This document shows, piece by piece, positions 1 to 7,823 of a stretch of DNA of 21,311 bases. Position 1 is the first letter of the stretch, and each line of letters begins with the position of its first letter. The position numbers and the translations under genes were made by a program. Origin of the DNA: JBGPIK01 sp041484845 (GTDB taxonomy: Bacteria; Desulfobacterota; Binatia; UBA9968); assembly GCA_041484845.1 (NCBI GenBank), contig JBGPIK010000072.1, positions 1-21,311 of the forward strand, written 5' to 3'. The notes below the pieces were generated by a model. That model saw only the letters and a program-made list of their open reading frames with translations. It did not search any database and was not told where the DNA came from.

Positions 1-674
1 GCGATTTCGACGATCTCGCGCACGCGTGCGGGGCGGGCGGTGAGAACCACGACTCGGTCGGAAAGAAAGACCGCTTCGGCGATGTCATGGGTGACAAATA
101 GCATGGTCTTGTGAGTCCGTGCCCAGATCTCGGTCAGCTCCACCTGAAGTTTTTCGCGAGTCTGCGCATCGACCGACGCGAACGGTTCGTCGAGAAGCAA
201 GATATCAGGATCCACGGCCAACGCCCTGGCCAGATTGGCGCGTTGCTGCATGCCGCCGGAAAGTTCTGAAGGGTAGCGCCTTTCAAATCCCCTTAAGCCG
301 ACAAGATCGACCAGGCTTTCTAAAGCAGCGGTCTTTTCCTTCTGGAAATCCCCTTTCAGCTTCAATCCGTAAATGATGTTTGACCAGACGGTTGTCCACG
401 GTAGCAGCGAAGCGCTTTGAAAGACCATCGCGCGATCCGTCCCGGGACCTTTGACCCGCCTGTTGCTGACGAGGATTTCGCCGCCATTGACGGGCAACAA
501 ACCATCAACGGCATACAGTAGAGTGGTTTTGCCGCAGCCGCTGGGGCCGACGATCGAAACGAATGAGCGTTCTTGAACGTCAAAATTGACGCCATGACAG
601 GCTAGGACCGGCTCACGGTCCAGTTTGCCACGATAGATGATCGTGACGTCGCGGGCGCTAATTTTACTTTGCAT
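1..674 (-). CDS. ABC transporter ATP-binding protein, nitrate/sulfonate/taurine type (SsuB/TauB-like), 3' end off the window
   Basis: This is the cytoplasmic ATPase of an uptake ABC transporter. The frame is open from an ATG at 674 to the left edge (224 codons visible), so the C-terminus is missing. All nucleotide-binding motifs are seen in order: Walker A GPSGCGKT (about residues 43-50), Q-loop glutamine in VFQSASLLPW (about 86), signature LSGGMQQR (about 138-145), Walker B ILLLDEP (about 158-164), D-loop SVDA and H-loop THD (about 195-197). The LLPW stretch after the Q-loop is typical of the SsuB/TauB/NrtD group. It follows the binding protein at 1010-1999 on the same strand, but a 335-bp gap and a possible terminator separate them. 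No clear Shine-Dalgarno precedes the ATG. A permease is not visible and may lie beyond the left edge. The substrate cannot be read from the ATPase. Confidence 0.95.
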   Translation of the reverse strand, partial: MQSKISARDVTIIYRGKLDREPVLACHGVNFDVQERSFVSIVGPSGCGKTTLLYAVDGLLPVNGGEILVSNRRVKGPGTDRAMVFQSASLLPWTTVWSNIIYGLKLKGDFQKEKTAALESLVDLVGLRGFERRYPSELSGGMQQRANLARALAVDPDILLLDEPFASVDAQTREKLQVELTEIWARTHKTMLFVTHDIAEAVFLSDRVVVLTARPARVREIVEI

Positions 675-1009
675 CGATGATCTGAAAGTTCCGGGAAAAA
701 CGGCTCGGCATATTAAGCCGGGATTATTCACGAATGAGGACGATCGAGAGACGAGCCCTCCAGAGCGAGGCAATGGGCCTGTGCCTTGGAGCAGCCCGCA
801 AACTGATTTGCTGAAGCGAACGCCCGAGAAAAAGGCGAGCGGCGAACCGAGCACCAAAGACGGCATTGAAACTCTTCGTTTCTGTGCCTCGCCCTTCCGC
901 GCTCGCCCCTCGATCGACACCGTCCCATTGTTTTTCCTCTAACCATGAACAATCCGGCTTAGGTCGCCGCGACTTGAAGCCTGGAAGAAAAAGGCTCGCC
1001 TTCACCGAG
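675..1009. other. Intergenic gap between ABC ATPase and binding protein
   Basis: This 335-bp stretch has several short overlapping open frames on both strands, but none has a convincing ribosome binding site or a recognisable protein. The only structure I can support is the terminator-like hairpin at its right end (984-1010). No clear promoter for the ATPase gene was found by eye. Confidence 0.5.
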
Positions 1010-1010
1010 C
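984..1010 (-). terminator. Possible rho-independent terminator of the 1010-1999 gene
   Basis: On the minus strand the stop codon runs straight into GCTCG-GTGAAGG-CGAGC, a 5-bp GC-rich stem with a 7-nt loop, followed by C and then TTTTTCTT. The shape and T-tract are right for an intrinsic terminator. The stem is short, so confidence is moderate. Confidence 0.45.
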
Positions 1011-1999
1011 TATTTGTAGAGCGCGTCTATGAATCCCTGAGCCGTTAACTTATCGATGATGCTGTTATCGATGTAGGATTTGAGGTCGAACGTGCGGGCG
1101 GCCTCGCTCGTCGACAGTTCTTGAGTCGCCTTCATAACTTCCGGCGTCACCTTCGGAGATCTTGGCAATAAGGGCGCGAAAAAGTCGTAGGCGTAGGCGT
1201 TCCACTCGGGGTTGGTCACTCCCGTATACTTCGGCAAAACTGGAAGCGTTCTGGGTTTGTCGCGTTTGGTCACGGCAGTGGCTTCCACGACCGCGGCGAC
1301 AAAGCGCTCCAACGTTTCGCGGTTCTTTGCCGCGTAGGTTTTCGTCGCGATCCATGCCTGGTTTGAGTAAGGGATGTCGCGCAGATCCGCCAGCCGCTTC
1401 TGGCCGGAGGGAATTAACTGCTCGCCAAGAGGGGGCAGGATCAGCGTCGCCTCCGTTTTGTTGGCTTTCATCGCGCTGATCAGATTACCGAGCCCACCAA
1501 GGTACACGACCTCGACATCCGACTTTTTAATGCCGTTTTTTGCCAACCACACGCCGATCATAACATCGCCGAGTGAATTGGGGTTCGTCGAGCTGATTGT
1601 TTTGCCCACAAGATCTTTGACGTTTTTTATCTGCGGCTGGACCCAAACCTCTAAAACCGTGTGCGGCATCGCCTCGCCGAAAAACACAAAGTCGGTCACA
1701 CCCTTGGCAATGGCTTCGATGACCGGTGCCGCCGGACCCGCTATCACATCGATGCTAGCGGAGCGCAGAGAGGCAACCGTCTGCGAACTGCTGTTAACTT
1801 GATTCAGGGTGACGTCCAGGCCATGTTTTTCGAACAGCCCGAGCTCTTTAGCGGCAAAGATATTGATGTACTGAGCGCCTGCAGCGGTATAACCCACAGT
1901 CATTTTGATCGGTTGTTTCTGAGCTAAGGCTTGTCCGGTCTCGAAACATACCCCCAGCATCACAGCGCTAACCCAAAGCATCAATCGTATTACGTTCAT
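1010..1999 (-). CDS. ABC transporter substrate-binding protein, NMT1/NitT-TauT family
   Basis: A periplasmic solute-binding protein of 329 residues, the usual length for the family. It begins with a Sec signal peptide ending near residue 26 (GQALA, then QKQP). The mature start, with KMTVGYTAAGAQYINIFAAKELGLFEKHGLDV, is the classic first lobe of NMT1/SsuA-like proteins, and the C-terminal SYIDNSIIDKLTAQGFIDALY is the family's usual ending. The ATG at 1999 has a good Shine-Dalgarno (GAGGTGAG) about 5 nt upstream. The ligand is unknown; nitrate, sulfonates, pyrimidine precursors and aromatic acids are all bound by relatives. The ABC ATPase gene lies downstream on the same strand. It has its own promoter and a palindromic operator candidate (2014-2067), which suggests regulated expression. 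Confidence 0.92.
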   Translation of the reverse strand: MNVIRLMLWVSAVMLGVCFETGQALAQKQPIKMTVGYTAAGAQYINIFAAKELGLFEKHGLDVTLNQVNSSSQTVASLRSASIDVIAGPAAPVIEAIAKGVTDFVFFGEAMPHTVLEVWVQPQIKNVKDLVGKTISSTNPNSLGDVMIGVWLAKNGIKKSDVEVVYLGGLGNLISAMKANKTEATLILPPLGEQLIPSGQKRLADLRDIPYSNQAWIATKTYAAKNRETLERFVAAVVEATAVTKRDKPRTLPVLPKYTGVTNPEWNAYAYDFFAPLLPRSPKVTPEVMKATQELSTSEAARTFDLKSYIDNSIIDKLTAQGFIDALYK

Positions 2000-2013
2000 G
2001 TCTCACCTCAATT

Positions 2014-2028
2014 GGATAAGTCTTATCC
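2014..2028. promoter_or_regulatory. 15-bp perfect palindrome, operator candidate
   Basis: GGATAAG-T-CTTATCC is a perfect 7-1-7 palindrome. It starts about 4 bp downstream of the predicted transcription start and ends about 14 bp before the start codon, just ahead of the Shine-Dalgarno. Its position suits a repressor site that blocks promoter clearance. No regulator gene is in the window, so the binding protein is unknown. Confidence 0.5.
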
Positions 2029-2038
2029 TTCGCCAAGG

Positions 2039-2067
2039 ATTTAATATGCACCCTACCTCGATGTCAA
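2039..2067 (-). promoter_or_regulatory. Sigma70-type promoter of the 1010-1999 binding protein
   Basis: On the minus strand there is a perfect -35 TTGACA (2062-2067), a 17-bp spacer and TTAAAT (2039-2044, 4 of 6 to consensus). The predicted transcription start is near 2032, giving a leader of about 32 nt that contains the palindrome and the Shine-Dalgarno. Confidence 0.55.
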
Positions 2068-2186
2068 TGCGCAAGGCGCGCCTTTTCGATAGGAGGGGAA
2101 CAAGGTTGCTTCGTCCGTTCAATCACTGCGGGTTTGATTCTGCGCAGCTTGCAGCGTAAAAAACTATTCGCGGACCTCTTAGAGTC

Positions 2187-2264
2187 CGTCATTCCCGAAT
2201 GCTTCTATCGGGAATCCAGGCGAGACGGGAGCTGGACCCCCGATTAAGACATTCGGGGGTGACG
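2187..2264. repeat. REP-like palindromic element (CATTCCCG type)
   Basis: The ends are 33-bp imperfect inverted repeats, CGTCATTCCCGAATG... and ...CATTCGGGGGTGACG. Each arm also folds on itself: ATTCCCGA/TCGGGAAT (2191-2214) and ACCCCCGA/TCGGGGGT, each with a 9-nt loop. Elements of this form (CGTCATTCCCG...CGGGAATCCAG) are common intergenic repeats in many environmental bacterial genomes. Only one copy is in this window. It may act as a transcript end or a nuclease block for the minus-strand gene to its right. Confidence 0.7.
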
Positions 2265-2389
2265 TCTTTGAGATAAATTCTCATTGCTATGTTCTCATAC
2301 GCCGGTAGTTTGCTGCGGGGTAGTTCAATGCGGATCTTTCGAAAAAAGCACTGAGCAGCGAATCGGGTGAGGTTCGTTGCCCTTCGCCA

Positions 2390-3391
2390 TCACGCCAACG
2401 CAGGGATCACTTCTTGCGCCATCAGCTCCAAAGTTCTTCGGACGTCGCTCATCGGGACGCCGCCGAAGTTGACCAGGCAGATGACGTGGGTGACGCCAAT
2501 TTTTTCGTATGCACGAAAAATTTCCGTCGCTTCGTCCGGCGTGGTGAACGCGCCGAGTTTCTCTCGTCTCAGCTCGTCGAGATTGGGGATCTTTGATCCT
2601 GGGCGACGATGGGTTTTGTGAAAGGCGATGGCACGTTCGAAGCACGGCCGGCTGCCGCCTACCGCTGTTGCCTCATCCCGATCAAGATAGACATGTAAAG
2701 CGACCATGATCTCCTGCACGCCGGCGTGGCCGGCGCGAACGTAGGCAGTTCGATAGAGATCGTTTTTAGCTTTGACGTCCGCGAGATTACTCGAACGCGC
2801 GAAGGGTATGCCCATCATGGGGAGGCCCAGCTCTCCGGCCCGAATTAACGTCTCGTCGCTGGAGGCGGCGATCCAGATCGGCGGCGCGGGCTTTTGCAGC
2901 GGCTTCATGTAGAGCGAGACTTTATCGAACCGGTAATGCTTTCCTTGATGCGAGAACTGCTCTTGTGTCCACGCTTTCAAGACGACGTCGAATCCCTCCC
3001 AAAATTTTTCCTTGGCGTCTTCCATGGTCATGCCGAAGGTCTGGAATTCCACCGGTGAAAAACCGCTGCCGACGCCGAACTCCAGCCGGCCGCCGCACAG
3101 ATTGTCGGCGAGCGCGTATTCTTCCGCCACGATCAGAGGATTATGAAAGGAAAGAACAGATACCGCGGGTCCCAGGCGGATTTTCTTTGTTCGCTGGCCC
3201 AGGGCCGCGATGACCATCGGCGGCGAAACGCAGGTGCCGTACCAGTAAAGATGATGCTCGCCGAGCCAAAAGGAATCGAAGCCGAGTTCTTCGGCCCAAT
3301 CGGCGATCGCCAGAACTTCTTCATAGTACCTTTGGTTGGAGCGCCCAAGCTCGGGATGGTTGTCGCCGAAGATGAAAATGCCGAATTTCAC
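2390..3391 (-). CDS. LLM-class flavin-dependent oxidoreductase (bacterial luciferase-like)
   Basis: A cytoplasmic TIM-barrel monooxygenase of 333 residues using reduced FMN or F420. The N-terminus MKFGIFIF and then LGFDSFWLGEHHLYWYGTCVSPPMVIAALGQRTKKIRLGPAVS are diagnostic, as are GRLEFGVGSGF near residues 101-111 and PLQKPAPPIWIAASS further on. Start is GTG at 3391; no Shine-Dalgarno is visible, but a GATAAT box lies 11 nt upstream, so the message may be nearly leaderless. The substrate is unknown. Relatives act on alkanesulfonates, nitrilotriacetate, long-chain alkanes and aldehydes. Placement between two NMT1 binding proteins fits an uptake-and-oxidation role, as with SsuD beside the Ssu transporter, but this protein is not close enough by eye to call ssuD. 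Confidence 0.93.
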   Translation of the reverse strand: MKFGIFIFGDNHPELGRSNQRYYEEVLAIADWAEELGFDSFWLGEHHLYWYGTCVSPPMVIAALGQRTKKIRLGPAVSVLSFHNPLIVAEEYALADNLCGGRLEFGVGSGFSPVEFQTFGMTMEDAKEKFWEGFDVVLKAWTQEQFSHQGKHYRFDKVSLYMKPLQKPAPPIWIAASSDETLIRAGELGLPMMGIPFARSSNLADVKAKNDLYRTAYVRAGHAGVQEIMVALHVYLDRDEATAVGGSRPCFERAIAFHKTHRRPGSKIPNLDELRREKLGAFTTPDEATEIFRAYEKIGVTHVICLVNFGGVPMSDVRRTLELMAQEVIPALA

Positions 3392-3402
3392 GGTCCGTAT
3401 CG

Positions 3403-3408
3403 ATTATC
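3403..3408 (-). promoter_or_regulatory. Possible -10 box (GATAAT) of the LLM oxidoreductase
   Basis: GATAAT matches 5 of 6 bases of the -10 consensus and sits 11 nt before the GTG start, so the leader would be only about 5 nt. The -35 region is weak (TTGGAC at a 15-bp spacing). This would explain the lack of a ribosome binding site. Confidence 0.3.
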
Positions 3409-3483
3409 ACAGATCCGATTCGAGTCCAAAGGGCCTCAGGAGTTCATTGCCGTAACTAAAAAGAGCACTAAGCGAAGAAAACA

Positions 3484-3583
3484 TTTCACCACGAAGCACC
3501 CGAAGGCCACGAAGGATTCGGATCATTTTTCTTATAAAATTTTCTTCAAACTTCGTGATCTTCGCGACCTTCGTGGTGAGAAA
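3484..3583. repeat. Long imperfect inverted repeat with 9-nt CACGAAG periodicity
   Basis: The left arm reads TTTCACCACGAAG, CACCCGAAG, GCCACGAAG. The right arm is its near reverse complement (CTTCGTGATCTTCGCGAC then CTTCGTGGTGAG), and the centre is AT-rich. Within each arm the unit NNCACGAAG repeats every 9 nt. This repeat type occurs widely in environmental bacteria and gives rise to spurious LRDLRDLRGE-like peptides when translated. It lies between two minus-strand genes and could form a long hairpin in the transcript. Confidence 0.7.
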
Positions 3584-3638
3584 AGATCTCGATGATTGGT
3601 ACAGCGATAAGCCTGCCGTATAGCCGTACAGACAAGGT

Positions 3639-4634
3639 TTAGCGCCGGCCGTAGAGCTTATCCACAAAGCCGCTTTTCCGTAGCTCATCGACAAAGCGCA
3701 GCTCGACAAAATCTTCCACCTTCGCTTTCGCTGCCCTGGGATCGGTTAAAGCTTGGACCTCTAAAGTGTTCTTCAGACCGTCGAGCGTCGGATAGGTATC
3801 TTCAGCCAAAAGTTCGTAATTGGATGTGTACCCTCCTTCGAGGACCGCAGGGCTTACCCCGCGAGTGTACTTTTGCATCACTCTAATCGATTCTTCTTTG
3901 TGGGTTTTGAAAAAATAGATCGCTTCGGCGAGGGACGCGACTACGCGTCGGACCTCGTCGGGATTTTCCTTGATTTTCTTCCTCGTGGTTACGCTGCAGT
4001 TAAACTGAAAGGGAACTTTGAGCTTGGCCATATCGATGATGACTTTGAGCCCTGCTTTTTCCCCTTGGATTTTTTCTCCGTCGGTGACGACGGTGAACTC
4101 TGCCTGTCCGCTCACCACCGCAGTGACACGAGCGGGGCCGCCGCCGATGGTGACCGCTTTAATGTCTTTGTAAGGAATGCCGACCTTGGCGAGCGCTAGC
4201 CGCAATGCAAAATCGGCCGAGGTGCCCGGTATGTGCACGGCCGCCGTCCGGCCGCGCAGACCTTCGGGCGATTTGATACTTGGGCTACCGATAATGAAAT
4301 AGGGCAGCGTATTCATCTGGCTCTGAATGATCGCTATGTCCGCGCCGGCCAGGTTGGCATTGATGACGGCGGTGCCCACTGCTCCGCTATACCCTAGATC
4401 GCCGGCAATGAGGCTTTGAATGCCGCGGACGCTGCCGTCGATGAATATCGTGTCGAGATCCAGGCCATGCTTTTTAAAAATACCCGTGTCCTTAGCCAAC
4501 CAGTAGATCACCGAAGAGCTTGTGGAGTCCGAGATATAAGCGATGTAACTCTTGGCCTGAGCCGTGCCTGCGGCGCCAATCGCCGACATAAGCAAAGCTA
4601 AGAGCAGAGAAACAAAAAGACGATTTTTTTTCAC
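3639..4634 (-). CDS. ABC transporter substrate-binding protein, NMT1/NitT-TauT family
   Basis: A second periplasmic binding protein, 331 residues, with a strong signal peptide ending near residue 27 (GTAQA, then KSYIAY). Family features are DTGIFKKHGLDLDTIFIDGS, GIQSLIAGDLGYSGAVGTAVINANLAGADIAII in lobe 1, and the ending VEDFVELRFVDELRKSGFVDKLY. Start is GTG at 4634 with a strong Shine-Dalgarno (GGGAGG) 5-6 nt upstream. It lies 88 bp downstream of the MFS pair on the same strand with no obvious terminator between, so it may be cotranscribed with them. It is closer in sequence to the binding protein at 8230-9228 (shared ALAKVG, YPTL, FVD, LY patterns) than to the one at 1010-1999. No dedicated permease is adjacent, so it is an orphan or shares the transporter at the left edge. 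Confidence 0.92.
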   Translation of the reverse strand: MKKNRLFVSLLLALLMSAIGAAGTAQAKSYIAYISDSTSSSVIYWLAKDTGIFKKHGLDLDTIFIDGSVRGIQSLIAGDLGYSGAVGTAVINANLAGADIAIIQSQMNTLPYFIIGSPSIKSPEGLRGRTAAVHIPGTSADFALRLALAKVGIPYKDIKAVTIGGGPARVTAVVSGQAEFTVVTDGEKIQGEKAGLKVIIDMAKLKVPFQFNCSVTTRKKIKENPDEVRRVVASLAEAIYFFKTHKEESIRVMQKYTRGVSPAVLEGGYTSNYELLAEDTYPTLDGLKNTLEVQALTDPRAAKAKVEDFVELRFVDELRKSGFVDKLYGRR

Positions 4635-4722
4635 GACGCCCTCCCTAATTTCGCTCGCCCTGGTTGGCCCGCCTCATGCTTAACTCATCTCGCAGAGCGC
4701 GACAAGCAGTGAGAAGGCGGAC

Positions 4723-5904
4723 TTATTTCAGTTTCGCCCACTGCTTCCACGTAAACACCAGGCCGAAGGCGCACGTCAGAGCCGCGGTGACGTACATCCA
4801 CTGGTAGCCCGCCAGGTCGACAACCAACCCGTTGAGTAAAGCGCCCATGCCGTTGCTCAGTGGGAAGGACACGGAAAAGCTCGCCATGGCACGCCCGCGC
4901 CGCTCAGCGGGGGCTTGCTCCATCGCCAATGCGAGAATCTGGGCGCCGCCGATGGCCGATCCCAGATACCAAAGCGCGCCGCCGACGATAAGACCCGCGA
5001 GGTTCGTGACCGTGGGCATGATGAGCAAGGCGATCGTTTCGAGGCCGAAGGCGACCATCAACGACCGGCCGCAACCGATTTTATCCGATAAGCGGCCGAG
5101 GAGCGGCCGGCCGAACGTGCTCGTGACGCCGACGGCGACGTAGTACCAACCGAAATGGCCGATGCCGAGTTGGCGCGCGTAAAGCACGACGTAACTCGAC
5201 AAGCACGGTAAGGAAATATTAAGCGTAAAAAGAAGCATCGCCGCCAGTAAAATATGGCGGTCAAAGATGTTGATAATGTCGCGCCACCAGGACTCGCTGG
5301 TCTCGGTCTCGGCCCGTTGCGTGCGCTGAGGAACCTCTCGCGCCAGTAAGTAGGCCGCTGCCGCGCCCATCAACGCCAGGCCCATGGCGACAAAAAACAC
5401 GGCGTTAAAGCCGCCGTGGGGCGCGTCGATAATCCACAGCGCGACGGCCGGGAACAAAATCGTCGCGGTGGATTGCACGCCGCCGTAATAACCGGATGCT
5501 TCGCCGCGCCGGTCCGCGGGAGCCGCGGTTGCCAGCAGCGTGTAGCCGCCTGTGTTCATGCCCGACCAACCGATGCCTCTTAGACCGTTACCGGCCATCG
5601 TCGCTCCGGCCGCAGGAATGAAACAAATGAGATTACCGAAGCTTTGCGTGAGCAGGCCGAGAATCATGACCCCGGTAACGCTCCAGCGGTCCGCCCAATA
5701 GCCGATGATCGGACGCGAGATCACGCTGGTAACGCCGAACGACGCGATCACCAGTCCGACGATGAGAGGCGAGCCGCCGAGATGCGTAATGTAAAGTGGA
5801 AAGGTAGGTTGCAGGACGAAATGCTGCGCATAGCCGAGAAACTCGGCGAGACAGAGCAGCGCAAAGGCGCGCGTCCAAATCGATTCGGGTTCGGTTTGGG
5901 TCAT
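4723..5904 (-). CDS. MFS transporter (12-TM), second of a tandem pair
   Basis: An inner-membrane major facilitator of 393 residues. Twelve hydrophobic segments are visible with a central polar loop (REVPQRTQRAETETSESWW, about 190-208). The MFS motif A signature appears in both halves: RPIIGYWADRW (about residues 64-74) and RPLLGRLSDKIG. The acidic/basic cluster PADRRGEASGYYGGVQS in the N half is typical of drug or metabolite exporters. The ATG at 5904 starts 13 nt after the upstream MFS stop with an AAGG ribosome binding site, so the two genes are surely one operon. It is about half identical to its neighbour along the whole length, indicating a local duplication. Substrate unknown; efflux of a product or toxic compound is the likely role. 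Confidence 0.93.
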   Translation of the reverse strand: MTQTEPESIWTRAFALLCLAEFLGYAQHFVLQPTFPLYITHLGGSPLIVGLVIASFGVTSVISRPIIGYWADRWSVTGVMILGLLTQSFGNLICFIPAAGATMAGNGLRGIGWSGMNTGGYTLLATAAPADRRGEASGYYGGVQSTATILFPAVALWIIDAPHGGFNAVFFVAMGLALMGAAAAYLLAREVPQRTQRAETETSESWWRDIINIFDRHILLAAMLLFTLNISLPCLSSYVVLYARQLGIGHFGWYYVAVGVTSTFGRPLLGRLSDKIGCGRSLMVAFGLETIALLIMPTVTNLAGLIVGGALWYLGSAIGGAQILALAMEQAPAERRGRAMASFSVSFPLSNGMGALLNGLVVDLAGYQWMYVTAALTCAFGLVFTWKQWAKLK

Positions 5905-5917
5905 TGAGCGACCTTGA

Positions 5918-7114
5918 TCAAAGCGACTCGGATCGCAGTTGGGACGCGTAAATCAACGCGAAGACCAGTCCCGCCCCCTGGACGGCGCTCAGGAGAAAAA
6001 ACATGCCGGGGTAACCGGCGATTTCGACGGCGCTGCCTGTGAGCAGCGAGCCGACGCCATAGCTCAGCGGATACGCCACGGAAAAGGTGGCCATTTGTTT
6101 GCCCCGGCGCTGCGGGTCGGCGCGCTCCACGGCGAGCGCCAAGGCAGTCGAGCTGCCGATGGCGTTACCGAGCATGTAAAGCGCGCCGCAAAAGATCATG
6201 CCGCCCAGACCCGCCACGGTGGTCATTAGCAACAGGCCCAGCAGCTGCAAGCCGAACCCGGCGGCGGTCGAGAGATCGCGGCCGATCCGATCCGACAAAC
6301 GGCCGAGGAGCGGGCGCGCTAGCAGGCTGATCACGCCGACGACGATAAAAAATGATCCAAAATTCACGACGCCGAGCTCAGTGGCATAGAGCACACTGAA
6401 ATTGGTGATCGCCGGAAGCGAGATATTGAGCCAGAGAAGCACCAGCGACGGCAACAAGATGTCACGTTCGATAAAGTGAAAGATTTCGCGCCACCACGGG
6501 CCGGACGATTCCGGCACGCCGTGCCGGCGCTCCGGCCGGGGCACGTGACGGGCCATCGCGCCGCCCAGCGCCGCGGCGACCCATGAGAAAATCGTTGTAG
6601 CAATAAACACGACGGTGAAACCGCCGAAGGCGGCGTGGAGCAGCCACAGAGCGAAGGCCGGGAACAAGATCGCAGACGCGCCCTGCACACCGCTGTACAG
6701 ACCGGACGCTTCGCCGCGCCGCGACTCGGGCGCCGTTAAAGCCAACAACGAATAACCGCCTGTGTTGAGTCCTGCCCAACCGATGCCGCGCAACCCGTTG
6801 GCGAGCATCGCCGCGCCGACCACGGGAATGAAACAAAGAAAAATGCTTACGCCTTGAAACAGCAAGCCGGAGGTCATGACTCCGGCTTCGCTCCAACGGT
6901 CGGCCCAGTGGCCGACCAGCGGCCGCACGACCACGCTGCTGGCGGCGAAACAGGCGAGCACCAGGCCTACGATCAAAGGCGATCCGCCGAGTTGCGTGAC
7001 GTACAAGGGCAAAACCGGCGCGAGCATGGAATGCTGCGCGTAACCGAGAAATTGCGCCCCGCATAGAAGCATAAACGTGGGCGTCCAGATGGAATCGAGT
7101 CGCTGGTGTGCCAT
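5918..7114 (-). CDS. MFS transporter (12-TM), first of a tandem pair
   Basis: A 398-residue inner-membrane major facilitator, paralogous to the one immediately downstream. Shared blocks include SIWT, FLGYAQH, LGGSPLIVGLV, HWADRWSEAGVM, NGLRGIGW, NTGGYSLLA and RPLLGRLSDRIGRD; the last is motif A repeated in the second half. The central loop is longer and more basic (ARHVPRPERRHGVPESSGPWW). The ATG at 7114 has no good Shine-Dalgarno, though later starts would cut into the first transmembrane segment. A heterodimer or two exporters with related substrates are both possible. A 187-bp gap separates it from the GNAT gene, which shares its strand. Confidence 0.93.
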   Translation of the reverse strand: MAHQRLDSIWTPTFMLLCGAQFLGYAQHSMLAPVLPLYVTQLGGSPLIVGLVLACFAASSVVVRPLVGHWADRWSEAGVMTSGLLFQGVSIFLCFIPVVGAAMLANGLRGIGWAGLNTGGYSLLALTAPESRRGEASGLYSGVQGASAILFPAFALWLLHAAFGGFTVVFIATTIFSWVAAALGGAMARHVPRPERRHGVPESSGPWWREIFHFIERDILLPSLVLLWLNISLPAITNFSVLYATELGVVNFGSFFIVVGVISLLARPLLGRLSDRIGRDLSTAAGFGLQLLGLLLMTTVAGLGGMIFCGALYMLGNAIGSSTALALAVERADPQRRGKQMATFSVAYPLSYGVGSLLTGSAVEIAGYPGMFFLLSAVQGAGLVFALIYASQLRSESL

Positions 7115-7301
7115 CGGTGATTTGCGGCGAAAATTCTTTGCGCGGGCCTGTCGAATTCAAGACGAGGCGAGGACGGCAAAGCGGCTTCAAACTAACACGA
7201 AGCGAAGGTGGAAGCGAGATGAGGGGCGCTCGGATTACTGTTTCGCGCAATGAGCCACCGCGAGTTGCTTAGCGGTTCTCGTCGCGACTACTCCCATATT
7301 T

Positions 7302-7823
7302 TTATGTCAGCCGCTGCGGTTTGTCCGATCGCCTGAATGGTGGAATGTGGCCCAAAGGCCGGGATGATAAATCTCGGCCCATGCGCAGCGCTGCCTCAAT
7401 TCCTTGGTAGTAGCCGGGAAGGTGAGCGAGCGGGCGATAGCCCATGCGCTTATAAAAGAGCTGTGCTCCTTCGTTCCCCGCGCGCACTTCCAGGGTGACA
7501 CTGAATATGCCCGCCACGACGGCGCATTTCTCGAGCCACTCGAGAAGTTGGCGTCCTATGCCTAACCGTCTATAGGGCGGAGCCACAGCGAGAAGGTCCA
7601 AATACGCGTCGTCGTCTCCGTAGCGCATGATTGCAAACCCGACGATGCTATCGTGAATGCATGCGACGAGGACGTTAACAGCGGGCGCGCGAATGCTCGC
7701 TGCTACCCGCGTCGGTGTCCAACGCCATCGGAGACCGTATTCGATTAAGTCGCGCGACAAATGGGCAATGGTGGTAGCCTCTGCCGGCTGCGCCAATCGC
7801 AACGATAAGTCAGAACTAGTCAT
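7302..7823 (-). CDS. GNAT family N-acetyltransferase (RimI-like)
   Basis: A 173-residue cytoplasmic acyl-CoA-dependent acetyltransferase. The acetyl-CoA motif A is clear: LDLLAVAPPYRRLGIGRQLLEWL (about residues 75-97) with the RRxGxG pyrophosphate loop at 85-90. Motif B follows as TLEVRAGNEGAQLFYKRMGYRPL (about 110-132). This order and the NxxAxxFYxxxGY core match RimI/ArgA-type GNATs. The C-terminal tail of about 25 residues beyond LRMGRDL has no assignable role. Start is ATG at 7823 without a clear Shine-Dalgarno; two short inverted repeats lie across and just upstream of the start. The acceptor substrate is unknown. Confidence 0.9.
   Translation of the reverse strand: MTSSDLSLRLAQPAEATTIAHLSRDLIEYGLRWRWTPTRVAASIRAPAVNVLVACIHDSIVGFAIMRYGDDDAYLDLLAVAPPYRRLGIGRQLLEWLEKCAVVAGIFSVTLEVRAGNEGAQLFYKRMGYRPLAHLPGYYQGIEAALRMGRDLSSRPLGHIPPFRRSDKPQRLT

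Larger units (their letters stand above)
2000..2389. other. Intergenic gap with promoter, operator and palindromic repeat
   Basis: This 390-bp stretch lies between the LLM oxidoreductase stop and the binding protein start. It holds the promoter and palindrome at 2014-2067 and the inverted repeat element at 2187-2264. I see no gene in it. Confidence 0.6.

Noticed and set aside
3407..3709. 100-codon minus-strand open frame
   Set aside because: Much of it is a translation of the CACGAAG inverted repeat (LRGLRVLRGE pattern), a known source of spurious proteins.
6462..7250. 262-codon minus-strand frame overlapping the MFS gene
   Set aside because: It is an arginine-rich shadow in another frame of a clearly coding MFS gene.
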